From Candolleomyces eurysporus (taxonomy: Eukaryota; Basidiomycota; Agaricomycetes; Agaricales; Psathyrellaceae), in assembly GCA_027579435.1 (NCBI GenBank), contig JANBPK010001574.1:1-28506 (forward strand): a stretch of DNA of 28,506 nt, in the 5' to 3' direction. The position numbers and the translations under genes are program-made. Shown here piece by piece: positions 19,530 through 28,506 of the stretch. Under the pieces are notes generated by a model. The model made no database searches and was not told where the DNA came from. It saw only the letters and a list, made by a program, of their open reading frames with translations. How positions within the stretch are numbered: position 1 is the stretch's first letter; the number at the start of each line of letters is the position of its first letter.

Positions 19530-20530
19530 CTTATGGCTCCTGTATAGGCCTCGGCAATCAATGATCAGGTTATCCCAGTTTGGTGGTCAATATCGGTGTC
19601 AATTGTTGTAACTTGTACTTCTGGGCACAGGCGCGATGACCCCCCCTCTCGCCCAAAATTCGCAATCATCCGGCATTTACCCTCGGCTGGGTCGATATCC
19701 ACGAGGTGATGAGCGTTTCGTTTGATAACTGAAATCCAAATTCCACTGCGAGACGATCGCACCATACTACTCCACTCATCTGTGGGATCAGACAGATGTG
19801 CTCTGGCATTTTTGGAAGTTCGAGCTACTAGGTGAAGCAGGCTCCCCAAATGATGCTTCCGGTCTGCGGCAGTGGCTAATTGCCTATGCAGACACTGCGT
19901 CCAAAGCCCCTGTTCAGGCAGGGGAGATATATATGATCGTGAATTGCTATACCGGTACCGTAGCCCACCACAGCTCTCCGCGTTCTCCTCCAAATCTGGG
20001 GGTTCCATTATCTCTCGACCTGGTCGATCCCGATATGTTGGATGTATTCAAATTATTTTAATTTGAAATGGGCATACGTTCAACCCTTGTCAGTCCAACG
20101 CCCATGCTGTCCAGCAGATTTTGGACGAACTCGTTCGCTATTCGTGATCTCACCCAAACGGAAAATAGAAGTGGCCTGAGCGAGTCTCGGCCCAACAATT
20201 CTTGAATTTTCTTTTTTGGTTCTTCTCTTGAATTGGGAGACGCTTCAACGAGTTCCGGCAGAATCAAGCGTCACCAGGAAGATCGTATGAACGGAACTAT
20301 GAATATGTGGATTAACAATGTATCATAGCAGAGGAGAAACAACAAGGAACGGGTTCCTTGTCTTCAAGCATGTTGCGGGAGCGGGAAGGGCCGCCGGCAG
20401 TCTGCTCTCTTCCTCATCATGTCCAACGCATCGAATTCTTCAATAATTCTCGGAGCGTCCAGGCAGAAGCAATCAAATTTGTAACAAACAAGTAGCTAAG
20501 ACCGGGCCTCTGCCTGTTTCTTTTCAATCT
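19530..20530. other. Upstream of the F-box gene; lectin relic, otherwise no clear gene
   Basis: This stretch holds the presumed promoter of the F-box gene, the lectin relic at 19768-19969 and about 550 bp with nothing recognisable. A minus-strand frame at 20058-20267 gives a fairly protein-like peptide (RIANEFVQNLLDSMG) but has no partner exons that I can support. Confidence 0.5.
19768..19969 (+). pseudogene. Relic of a beta-trefoil lectin gene
   Basis: A fragment collinear with the end of exon 8, intron 8 and most of exon 9 of the lectin genes (compare 8170-8371 and 11805-11876). It keeps HLWDQTDVLWHFWKFELL, the donor GTGAAG, the acceptor CCTATGCAG and then the start of the next domain (AGEIYMIVNCYTGTVAH). 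Similarity stops sharply at both ends, with no gene around it. Because the intron is retained, it came from DNA duplication, not from reverse-transcribed mRNA. Confidence 0.85.
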
Positions 20531-20537
20531 TTATATG
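20531..20537 (+). promoter_or_regulatory. TATA-like box before an orphan start codon
   Basis: TTATATG followed by a pyrimidine- and C-rich leader ending ATATCATACT, then ATG at 20591, looks like an ordinary fungal core promoter. Evidence is sequence appearance only. Confidence 0.35.
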
Positions 20538-20590
20538 CTCCCAACTCCTCTCCTCGAATCCAGACTAACTAGCCACTTACATATCATACT

Positions 20591-20779
20591 ATGGCCTTCA
20601 CACAGCCCCATTACCACACCGTACAACTACACTTTGATTTCAACTTGGAGTTGACGTATGAAGGTACATTTGGCTATATTCATCAACATTATAGTATACC
20701 AAGTCAGAGTGCACGAAAGAGTTTTTCGAAAGCGACTACAGCCGCTCCAGCATCGCCATATCATGAAGGGCCGAAATAA
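20591..20779 (+). CDS. Small open frame of unknown function, possibly a truncated gene
   Basis: A 62-residue frame starts MAFTQPHYHTV 54 bp after the TATA-like box at 20531. It has no recognisable domain. From 20736 it overlaps the 3' end of the minus-strand kinase-like gene, so its last 14 or so residues are antisense to that gene. It could be the first exon of a gene that has lost the rest, or chance. A possible splice donor (AAG/GTACAT) lies near 20662. Confidence 0.25.
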   Translation: MAFTQPHYHTVQLHFDFNLELTYEGTFGYIHQHYSIPSQSARKSFSKATTAAPASPYHEGPK

Positions 20780-22721
20780 GTTTGTTGTCACCAACACCAT
20801 CAGGCCAGAGCCCCGGTGACAAACGAAGGGGATACCTTGCCTTGCCCTCTTCCCCTGCCCAATCAAAGTCCAAGATCTTTACCCTACTTCCTTCATCGCC
20901 CTCGCCTCGCGCAATAATAATGTTCGGTCGACGGATGTCACCATGTACAATGCGCTGGGAGTGCAGGTACTCGACCGCACTACGAACCGCCTTTCGGACA
21001 GTATCAGACACACCGCCCTCGCATGTCTCCCCATCGATATACTCCATCACAACCATCTTGCGAGGGGAACACCCTTCGCTCGCAACTTCATCACCGGGCC
21101 AAACATCTCCATGGTATAGAAGAGCGGGTGCCTTCCCCATCTCAGCGAGTTTCTCATGCGCCTTGGCACCATAGCGCTCGACAAACTTGACGACAACTGG
21201 CTTTCCGTCGGAAGTGGTGGCTAGGAACGCCACACACTCGGATGGGTGTTCCCAGTATTTGAGAGGTTGCTTATAGGAGAATTTAACGGTGCGGGAAGAA
21301 GAACCGTTTCGTTCAACGAAGGACGTCGCATATGGGAAAAATCGAGTGTTGGGTTCGACCGGAAGGGTGAATCTCTCGTAGAATATTTGCAATCGCGCCA
21401 TAGCATCTCGGAGAGCGGTGAAGATGCGGGCAAGGCGCAATGTATGCGTATCATCAACCACGCGACTATTTCCAAGCCAGATGAAATCCGTTAAGCGCTG
21501 AACGATGGCGCTTGAGGTAAGCACGGCCCCGAGGACGACGAGCCAGGGGCCCGCAATCGAAATAATGAACGATGGGCAAGATGTTGCTTCCGACAATGCC
21601 TATGGACGCGGTCAAAAACAAAGAATCCTACGAAGCAAGCAAAACTGACCTTTTGCCCTGGGTCAGTCCAGTGCTGGAGATACGAAAATGAGCCCTGAGT
21701 GGTTGGGTCACCAGATATACCAAGATCGGCCTTTTCCTCAAAAATGCTGAGAGCCGCAGCACCTATGGGGTCCGAGCCCGAACGGGAGTAAATAACAGCG
21801 TGATCGGCCGAGCTTTTGTTCTGATTTACAGTCTGGATGATGGGAAACCGCAGGATTTTGCTGAGGACATCGCGGGTGGCGCTTTGGCGACTCAGTTCGG
21901 TGGTCACTATCCGTGATGAAGTCGCCGTGAGCTGGATAGTCAAATCAATGATGTCGTCGGGTGGTTCGCGTACGGAATCTCGAGCGAGGGCACTGAAATA
22001 AGCAAAGGCCGGATGATAAACCTCAACAGGAAGGGCAATCGAGTTTGGGGTAGTGCCGTATCGACCGTCGAGGATGGGTACGGGTCCATTTTGAAACTCC
22101 AGGTAGTTAGCTGGCTTGCTGCTGACAGACGGCGTGGCCTTTTGGCTCTCATATACGGTAGTCTTAAAGCCTGTAAAGAACAATGAATAGCAAAAAACGG
22201 TAAATGCCACTGTTACACACGTTTCTGCATCTGCGCAAGAACATCCCCAGGTTCCTCTGTCCCTTTGCCCTCGTCCTGGACTAGAAGCGGACGGCGCAAT
22301 GGATCCAGCAGCTCAGCAACCAGAGCTGTTCTGGTGACGCCGCGCGTGCTTACTTGTCCGGCGAATACATCAGCAATCGTCCTTCGCTGATTCTCTTCCT
22401 TCGACAAAGCATCGCAAAAGCCTTCGAATTTCAACGCCCCTGCATCCTCGAGACGCCCTAGTAGGTCTTCGGGTCTATCCTTCGAGAGAAACGCCCATGG
22501 CTGAGAAGTCAGGTTAGCTTTCGCAGACGATGTAAATGCTTAAAGCGCGACGTTACCTTCCAAAGATGAACGTTACCCACACCGCTCGTCTCACGGCCAA
22601 TTGCGGTGACAAGAGAGGCTACCCGTGCGTCTAGGCGAATGTATACTATGCCACACTCACGGGGAGCAGCCATAGAGTCTTTGGCAAAGGCGAAATAGTA
22701 AACCGGTATCTCTTCAGCCAT
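20736..22721 (-). CDS. Crinkler-like protein with C-terminal kinase-like domain
   Basis: Four exons on the minus strand: 22721-22557, 22500-22221, 22170-21650, 21599-20736. Phase is consistent and the product is 609 residues. The N-terminus resembles the ubiquitin-like header of Crinkler (CRN/CR) proteins, ending in VHLWKPWAFLSKDRPEDLL (about residues 50-68). A middle region contains ISIAGPWLVVLGAV...QRLTDFIWLG, a block I associate with basidiomycete proteins of this type. The C-terminal kinase-like domain has a Lys in VVVKF (about 460), MEYIDGETCE, HGDIRRPNIII (Asp about 543) and LDFDWAGEEGKARYPLRL (567 region). The usual HRD and DFG appear as HGD and DFD, so it is an atypical kinase that keeps the catalytic and metal-binding aspartates. 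Crinkler kinases are described in fungi as effector or conflict proteins. Whether this one is active, or exported, is not shown; no signal peptide is seen. Confidence 0.75.
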
Positions 22722-22918
22722 GATGGTTGTGGTGGTTCAGAATCATACTTACAGTAGCTCCTTGGGCCGAGCGTAGAAATTTTCAACTCCGCAGCGCGTC
22801 TCCTCTCCTGGTTTCCAACTCCGACAGCGCGTCCCCTGCCTTCTACCTCCATCGCCATACGCGGTCCTCGTGGGCCTCCATCTCCACCAGATACCTCCTG
22901 CAACCTCTGAAACGCACG
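22722..22918. promoter_or_regulatory. Shared divergent promoter region (Crinkler kinase / POB3)
   Basis: Only 197 bp separate the two start codons, so both promoters and both 5' leaders must lie here. No TATA box is evident; the POB3 side is C/T-rich, as in many fungal leaders. Confidence 0.55.
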
Positions 22919-25245
22919 ATGGCAACCCAATTCGACAAAATCTACTATGGTCTCTCCTCGGAAGTTGGCAGTGAGTGGCCCATTCAATGGAACCTTCGTA
23001 TCGCTCACCTGTCGCAGAATTTCGTGTGGCATCGACTGGAATGGGCTGGAAAGGCAATGAATCGGGCAAGGTGGTCACTCTCGAAGGCAACAAGGTCAAA
23101 TGGGCGCAATGGTTGCGTGTTGCGCGCCATTTTCAGCTTCGTATAGGCCTCGCGGACCATTCTCGAGAGAAATTCGATGGATTTTTGAGAGAGGTGAGTC
23201 ATCTGGTTTTCGAGCAATTGAATGGATAACTGATGAACCTAGGAACACGATAAATTAGCGCAACTTCTCAAAAATCACTTTGGTATCACGCTTGAAACCC
23301 AGGAAGTGTCGTTCAGAGGCTGGAATTGGGGCGTAGCCGATTTTAGAGGTGCGGGCGACGGTTCTGTGTGACTCACCCGATTACTGAAAACAGAGTGCAG
23401 GAGAAGACCTTGCTTTCTTGATCACCGACAAAACAGCTTTCGAGCTGCCCTTGAACAATGTTGCCAACTCCAACATCGCAGGTCGAACGGAGGTTTCTCT
23501 CGAGTTTGCCAACCTCCCTGGATCGTCGAAAGGCAGCAAGACGGCTGGCGACGAAATGGTCGAAATTCGTTTCCACGTCCCCGGTTCGGTATCGAAGCTC
23601 AAGGGTTCCGACGCAGGATCTCAAAAGTCTCAAAAGTCTGACGACGAGAATGACGAGGAGGATATCAGCGCTGCCCAGGCCTTCCACGAGACGATCAAGG
23701 AACGTGCCAACATTGGCCAGATCACTGGCAATATGATCCTCAGCTTCGAGGAAGTGCTCGTCCTGACCCCTCGTGGTCGGTACGACATGGATATGTTCCC
23801 TGAGTTCCTTCGTCTTCGTGGCAAGACATACGACTACAAGATTCTGTTCACGAGCATCTCCAAGCTGTTCTTGCTGCCCAAGGATGATCAGCATGTGCTC
23901 TTCATTGTGCGTATCTCCCTTTTGCACACTGTCTATTCTAACAACCTCACAGCTTAGCTTGAGCACGCCGATTCGACAAGGTCAAACACGATACCAATAC
24001 CTTGTCATGCAGTTCACCAGGGAGGAGGAGATTACTGCAGAGCTCAATATGACCGAGTACGTTTTTATCTACTAGAGTGCCTCCGACCACTCATATTCTG
24101 TTCAGGGAAGACATTGCGAAATACGACAAGCTGAAGAAGAACTACGAAGACCCCACTTACGAAGTCATCTCCACCGTCTTCCGGGCGCTGTCCAAAAAGA
24201 AGATCGTCGGTGCTGGCAGCTTCCAAAGCCGCGACGGCCACCCCGGCATCAAGGCCAACCTCAAAGCCGTCCAAGGGGACTTATTCATGCTCGAAAAATA
24301 CATCTTCTTCGTCTCCAAACAACCCACCCTCATTGAAATCCAAGATATCCACCAAGCCGTCTTCTCCCGTGTTGGAGCGAGCATGGGCGCTGCCGCCTCT
24401 CGTACATTTGACCTCAAAATTGTCACCAAGAGCGGGCCTGAATACAACTTTACTTCTATCAACAAGGAAGAGCACGAGGTGACTGAAGCTTATTTGATGG
24501 ATAAGAAAGTGAGGGTGAAGAACGAGATGGTGCCGGACGCGGAATTGCTTATGGCTGGGGCGGGTGTCGATGACGACGACGACGATGAGGATATGCAGAG
24601 TGTTGTGAGCTCGGATGAGGAAGGGGGGAGGAGGCAGCGCGTGTCCCGGGGTGGCGGGGATGATGAAGACAGTGAGGAAGATGGTACGTCATTTCCTTTT
24701 CCTAACCATTTTATCGCTAACGATAATCGGCTTTTATAGAGGACTTCCAAGCATCCGAATCCGACTCTGGTTCACCCAGCGACACCGACTCTGACGGCTC
24801 CGGCGCTGAAACAGCCTCGGACGCTAGCGGCGACCTCGCACTTACCAGCGAAGTGAAGAAGAAGAAAGCCACCAAAGGCAAGGCAAAAGCAGGTGGTGAC
24901 GACGACGCAGCTCCCAAGAAGAAAAAGAAAGCAGCTCCTGCACCCGAAGGCAGCGACGCAGAGGACGATGAAGAGACCAAGCCCAAGAAAAAGGCTGCGC
25001 CTAAACCCAAACCCAAGGCCAAAGCCAAGGATGATGAGATGGACGTGGACGTCGACGGGGATGAGGACGAGAAGCCCAAGGCCAAGGCGAAACCGAAACC
25101 GAAGCCGAAGCCCAAGGCTAAAGCGGATGACGAGCCCATGGATGTGGACGAGGAGAAGCCCCGGCCTAAACCGAAACCGAAGCCCAAGAAACCCGCTGCT
25201 GATTCTGATGAACCGCCTAAGAAGAAGGTCAAGACGTCGGATTGA
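22919..25245 (+). CDS. POB3: FACT complex subunit POB3 (SSRP1-type histone chaperone)
   Basis: POB3 pairs with Spt16 to form FACT, which loosens and rebuilds nucleosomes during transcription and replication in the nucleus. Seven exons: 22919-22970, 23018-23193, 23243-23348, 23401-23906, 23953-24056, 24106-24683, 24740-25245; 675 residues, all phases consistent. Diagnostic stretches are MATQFDKIYYGLSSEVG, KVKWAQWLRVARHFQLRIGL, ITLETQEVSFRGWNWGVADF, ANSNIAGRTEVSLEF, TRYQYLVMQFTREEEITAELNM and a C-terminal acidic region (DDDDDEDMQSVVSSDEE, about 470-485). As in other fungal Pob3 there is no HMG box. After residue 545 comes a long Lys/Pro/Ala/Asp tail. That makes it longer than yeast Pob3, which I recall as about 550 residues. 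The start ATG matches the conserved N-terminus. Confidence 0.95.
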
Positions 25246-25961
25246 GAGGCGCCGACTGATTCCCTTACTTCCTATTATCTTGATCGTCTCTACCATTATA
25301 TATGTTTTTGTTGCTTAGCCTGTTCTTGTTAACACCTTCCTCACCACCTTTGTACATGTAGCCTTAGATCAGTATATTCGATTTTTTTGGTGGTGCCAAC
25401 GCCGTAATAATTAATACCACATGCAATTCTAGCAAGAAGGGGGCGATGGCTCTTCTCCCAGCCTGAATGAACATTGACAAGACGATATATAGGCAAAGCG
25501 GAGCCCAAGACGAGCGTGCAATAAAATGCCATAGTACAACGAGAGGTATATACACGTAGAAGTATCGTAATTTGTATGCTGTCTATGTAGATAGATGATG
25601 TGAGAGTAAGAGTACAATGAATGTGTTGGGATAGTGCTGGTCGTGGTAACAGGAAGGATATCTAGGACATGTGCATATGCGTCGGTAGACCAAACTTGGC
25701 TGACTACTATGTAGACACGCTGTTGGTACAGGCTCCAACCCCCTCTATCGCGGCGGGAAGGAAAGACCTAATACAACAAATAATATAGGAATAGTGATAG
25801 TAGCGATGCACAGATTTTGAACAAACCAAAAAAGAGAGGGAAATTTCAAAAGAGAGAGGGGTATGAAACCAATTCGAAAGGACATAGTAAACAAGAGCAT
25901 AAACAAACAAAGAACGAAAGGAAAGATAAAGGAAACACAAAATGAAGGAGGAGTGAAAGAA
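25246..25961. other. Convergent intergenic region, no gene seen
   Basis: This lies between the 3' ends of POB3 and the RA-PH gene. It is AT-rich and purine-rich, with only chance open frames, and presumably holds the 3' untranslated regions of both genes. Confidence 0.6.
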
Positions 25962-28506
25962 TCAAAGCTGTTTGGAGAGAAGGGAACCAGGCTCAAAGAC
26001 ATTGCCGTTTTGCGGTAGCTGGTTGGCGACTGAGTATGGTGGAGGAACAGAAACGAGAGGGGCTGATGGGAGTCGTTGGGTAGTTGACTTCCGAGTCCCA
26101 GAGCGGGTGAGACCTCCAGATGCATTTCCTCCGGGGGCTTTAGGATTGAACAAAACCTGCCGTTCTTGATGAAGGACATACGACTAGCAAAACAGAAAGA
26201 ATGTCAGAGAAATTCCAATCGTTGTTTTCAACAAAAAGACATACCCTTGCTACCAGAATTTTCTCCATCCAAATCCGTCCGTCCTTTTCATTGCAGGAGA
26301 AGTTATGCAGATAGTCGGCCGCATTTTCAAAGAAAGAAAGGCTGTCGGTCGACTTGACAGCGAAAGCGAATGGTTTTGGTGCACGATGCGAACGGGTGAT
26401 AGAGTAGGCATCGAAATTGGACAGCGAGCAGAGGAAGATTTCGTCCTTGCCCTCACGCTTGGAAAGCCAAAGACTATGTTCTCGAAGTTGCATCCATCGC
26501 TTGCTCCATTTTCCTCGTTTCGACTCCCATTCGACGTAGCCATGATGCATAGGCGAGCTCGAGGGAATGGCCTGAGGGAATTTATCAATTGTGAACCCAA
26601 GAAGCGAAACGAGAGATACGCACCGAACGACTCAAGGGAACAGAAAGCGGAGTCATCTTGAGTACGAAAAGATTGACCATCTTGTCCTTGTTCCACGATG
26701 CTTGAACATCGGACAGCAGTTCAAAGCTCCTGATGGGTCGTTCTACGAACCAATGTCAGCGCTCGCCCAACAACAATCCCGCTCTCGTACTCACCCATTC
26801 CAAAGTCCTGGGCAACTTCATACACCATCCACCCTCCAGATCCAACAAGACCCTTCAACGAGCCCTGGGCGTCAATCATATCGATAACATCCCCAGCCGT
26901 AGTAGAGTTGGTAATCTCCACCATATTGAACCTCTGCATATCTCCAACAAACACGCGCTGCTGGACGACCTGCCCGGCACCAGGGAGCGCAGCAAGAGGA
27001 GTAACAGGAGACCTCCCAGACCTCTCACCATCAAGCGACGTCCTACCGCTCGTCCTACCACCGCTCGTTCCAGGCCTCAACAACTTCCTCAGAACATGAT
27101 GCTGCTGCTGCTGGTCGGGCCCCTCTTCCTCCATACTCAAAGGCAGCGGCGGGACAGGCGGGACATGCTCTCCATGGTCGAAAGCATGCACATGGGGAGA
27201 CGTCGCAGACCCACGCGAGATCGACAAACTCCTCTTCTTCGCCTGGGGAGAATGGGCCTGCGAAGCAGACCCCGAAACGTCCTCCCTCGCACGACTCTGC
27301 GACCTCGAAAACTGTCTTGACAACGCAGTCTTCTGCTCGGCATTGTCCACAGGCATGGCAGGTGCAGCTCGATACGGTGGAGGTGGAGGCAACTCGTCCA
27401 GCATCCGCCTCTGACTCTCCCGGTCCCTCTCGGCGTTGTGGACCGAGCGCGACCGGAGGACAGTGTTGAGAGGACTCGAAGGGCTGTTCCCATACGGATC
27501 GTTCCGCCCATAATCCTTCATACTCCTCCCTCGGGTAGGCATAGAACCNGGCGACCTCTCAGGCGTCTCAAACGAGCCCCTCGCTCCTCCCACTGGGTAA
27601 TTTCCGAATGGCTGGGGTGATTGCTGCGCTGACGTGGGCGTAGGCACTCGCTCGGCTGTCAACTGTACGTTCTGGAGCCGCTTGGCAAGGTCTTCAGGTG
27701 AAAAAGGATTATGCGCAGGAGCCTTGCTCGGCATCGTCATCGTCCTCTGACGGCCTTTCGCTACCGGTGCTGAAGCTGGTGCCGACGGTTGTTGTTGCTG
27801 CTGCTGAGGTTCGCCCATGATAGCATGCATCGCAGCCTCCTGGGAACTCGTCATTGGCATGGCAGATGGGAGAGCAGCTCCGACTCCCGCAGGCCTGAGA
27901 GTCGTATGCCTCTCCCTGGAAAACGCCTCCCACTCCCGGTCTCGTCCTTCGTTTTCAGCTCGAGAACCAGACGCCCTCGTCGTCTTGGAAGCCGTCGTCG
28001 CAGCCCGCTCCAACTTCCTAACCTGCCGCTCCTCCCGGACTTGACGTCGAATAGACTTTTGCGCAGTCAGCGCTGTCGGAATACGTTGTGCCAGAGGGAC
28101 GTCATCGTCATCCGAACTAGTGGCCGTCGACGAGATTGGGAACCGGGTAGCTTGAGCAGTGGGAGACGACAGCTGCGAATTATTGGTGTACCGATTCCTC
28201 GTAGCCGCATTCCGGCTTGACAAGGTGGCAGGAGCACTAGCAGCAGGAGGACCATAATCATCCGCCGAGTCTTCATCGTCCTCCCTGTCCGACGCACTGG
28301 CACTAACAGCTGTAGAAGCCTCAGGCCCAAGATGCAGCCTCCGTTGCCTTCTCCGATCGTCCCGCCCATCATCATCATCGTCGCCTCCTCCACCACGCCC
28401 AAACCCCATCCTCCCACTTGCATGCTGCCCATACCACCCGCTGCTCGTCGAGGCGCCGTTGTAGTCCTGATTCGACTGGGCACGCCCTCTGTAGCTCCCT
28501 CCCCCC
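25962..28506 (-). CDS. RA-PH domain adaptor protein, N-terminus beyond window
   Basis: Minus-strand exons: 28506 (window edge)-26795, 26742-26624, 26571-26245, 26183-25962; phases agree. A long disordered, S/P/Q-rich N-terminal region comes first (acidic DDDDDG near 28380, a Q run near 27790). A Ras-association domain follows (QRFNMVEITNSTTAGDVIDMI, then MERPIRSFELLSDVQASWNKDKMVNLFVLK), then a PH domain (MHHGYVEWESKRGKWSKRWMQLREHSLWLSK ... DGRIWMEKILVAR, with its signature Trp). The end is a proline-rich tail. RA followed directly by PH is the plan of Grb7/10/14 and MRL (RIAM/lamellipodin) adaptors, which join Ras-type GTPases to membranes and actin. The frame is still open at 28506, upstream of the Met at 28409, so the start is not in view. 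N27549 falls in the disordered part. Confidence 0.88.

Noticed and set aside
20058..20267. 69-residue minus-strand frame (contains RIANEFVQNLLDSMG)
   Set aside because: It looks somewhat protein-like, but has no adjoining exons in phase, no recognisable family and no promoter evidence.
21491..21600. Hydrophobic run IISIAGPWLVVLGAVLTSSAIV in the Crinkler kinase as a membrane segment
   Set aside because: The block seems to be a conserved part of the soluble domain in related basidiomycete proteins as I remember them, so a membrane call is not safe.
24717..25296. Long minus-strand frames rich in Gly/Leu/Phe opposite the end of POB3
   Set aside because: They are the complement of the repetitive Lys/Pro/Asp tail, so their length and composition are a by-product of POB3 codons.

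Overview
This window is fungal nuclear DNA, most likely from a plant-associated Agaricomycete (basidiomycete). The genes have many short introns (about 45-60 bp, plain GT-AG). The content is also typical: a Plavaka/CMC-type DNA transposon, a Ty1/copia element, F-box/LRR-like genes, a Crinkler-type kinase and a cytosolic beta-trefoil lectin family. Rhizoctonia or a relative would fit, but that is inference. I built the exon models by hand, by checking splice sites and reading phase across every junction. Single N bases (1625, 1632, 5474, 5483, 17942, 27549) suggest a draft or heterozygous consensus.

Layout. 1-690: inverted fragment of a copia element. 956-5552: a second, longer copia copy with 5' LTR, half-tRNA-type primer site and gag-pol. 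Its reading frame shifts once, and it ends in a proline-rich tandem repeat instead of RNase H and a 3' LTR. 6249-12127: a 2.9-kb tandem segmental duplication. Each unit carries one 13-exon gene for a protein of three consecutive beta-trefoil (ricin-B-like) domains. 12678-19529: a minus-strand F-box gene cut in two by a 5.4-kb CACTG-ended Plavaka-like transposon. The transposon carries a spliced ~1025-aa transposase gene and, divergently transcribed, a spliced ~234-aa accessory gene that no single open frame reveals. 19768-19969: a splinter of the same lectin family. 20736-22721: a four-exon Crinkler-like protein with a C-terminal kinase-like domain (minus strand). 22919-25245: POB3, the SSRP1-type subunit of the FACT histone chaperone, with an unusual basic/proline tail. 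25962-28506: an RA-PH domain signalling adaptor (minus strand, running off the window).

How the parts relate. The right-hand 6 kb is conserved housekeeping and signalling DNA (FACT, RA-PH adaptor). The rest is accessory: mobile elements, duplicated defence-type lectins, an F-box gene and an effector-type kinase. The Crinkler gene and POB3 are divergent and share a 197-bp intergenic promoter region, so they mark the boundary between the two compartments. Lectin sequence lies on both sides of the broken F-box gene, which suggests the F-box gene sits inside a larger, rearranged lectin array.
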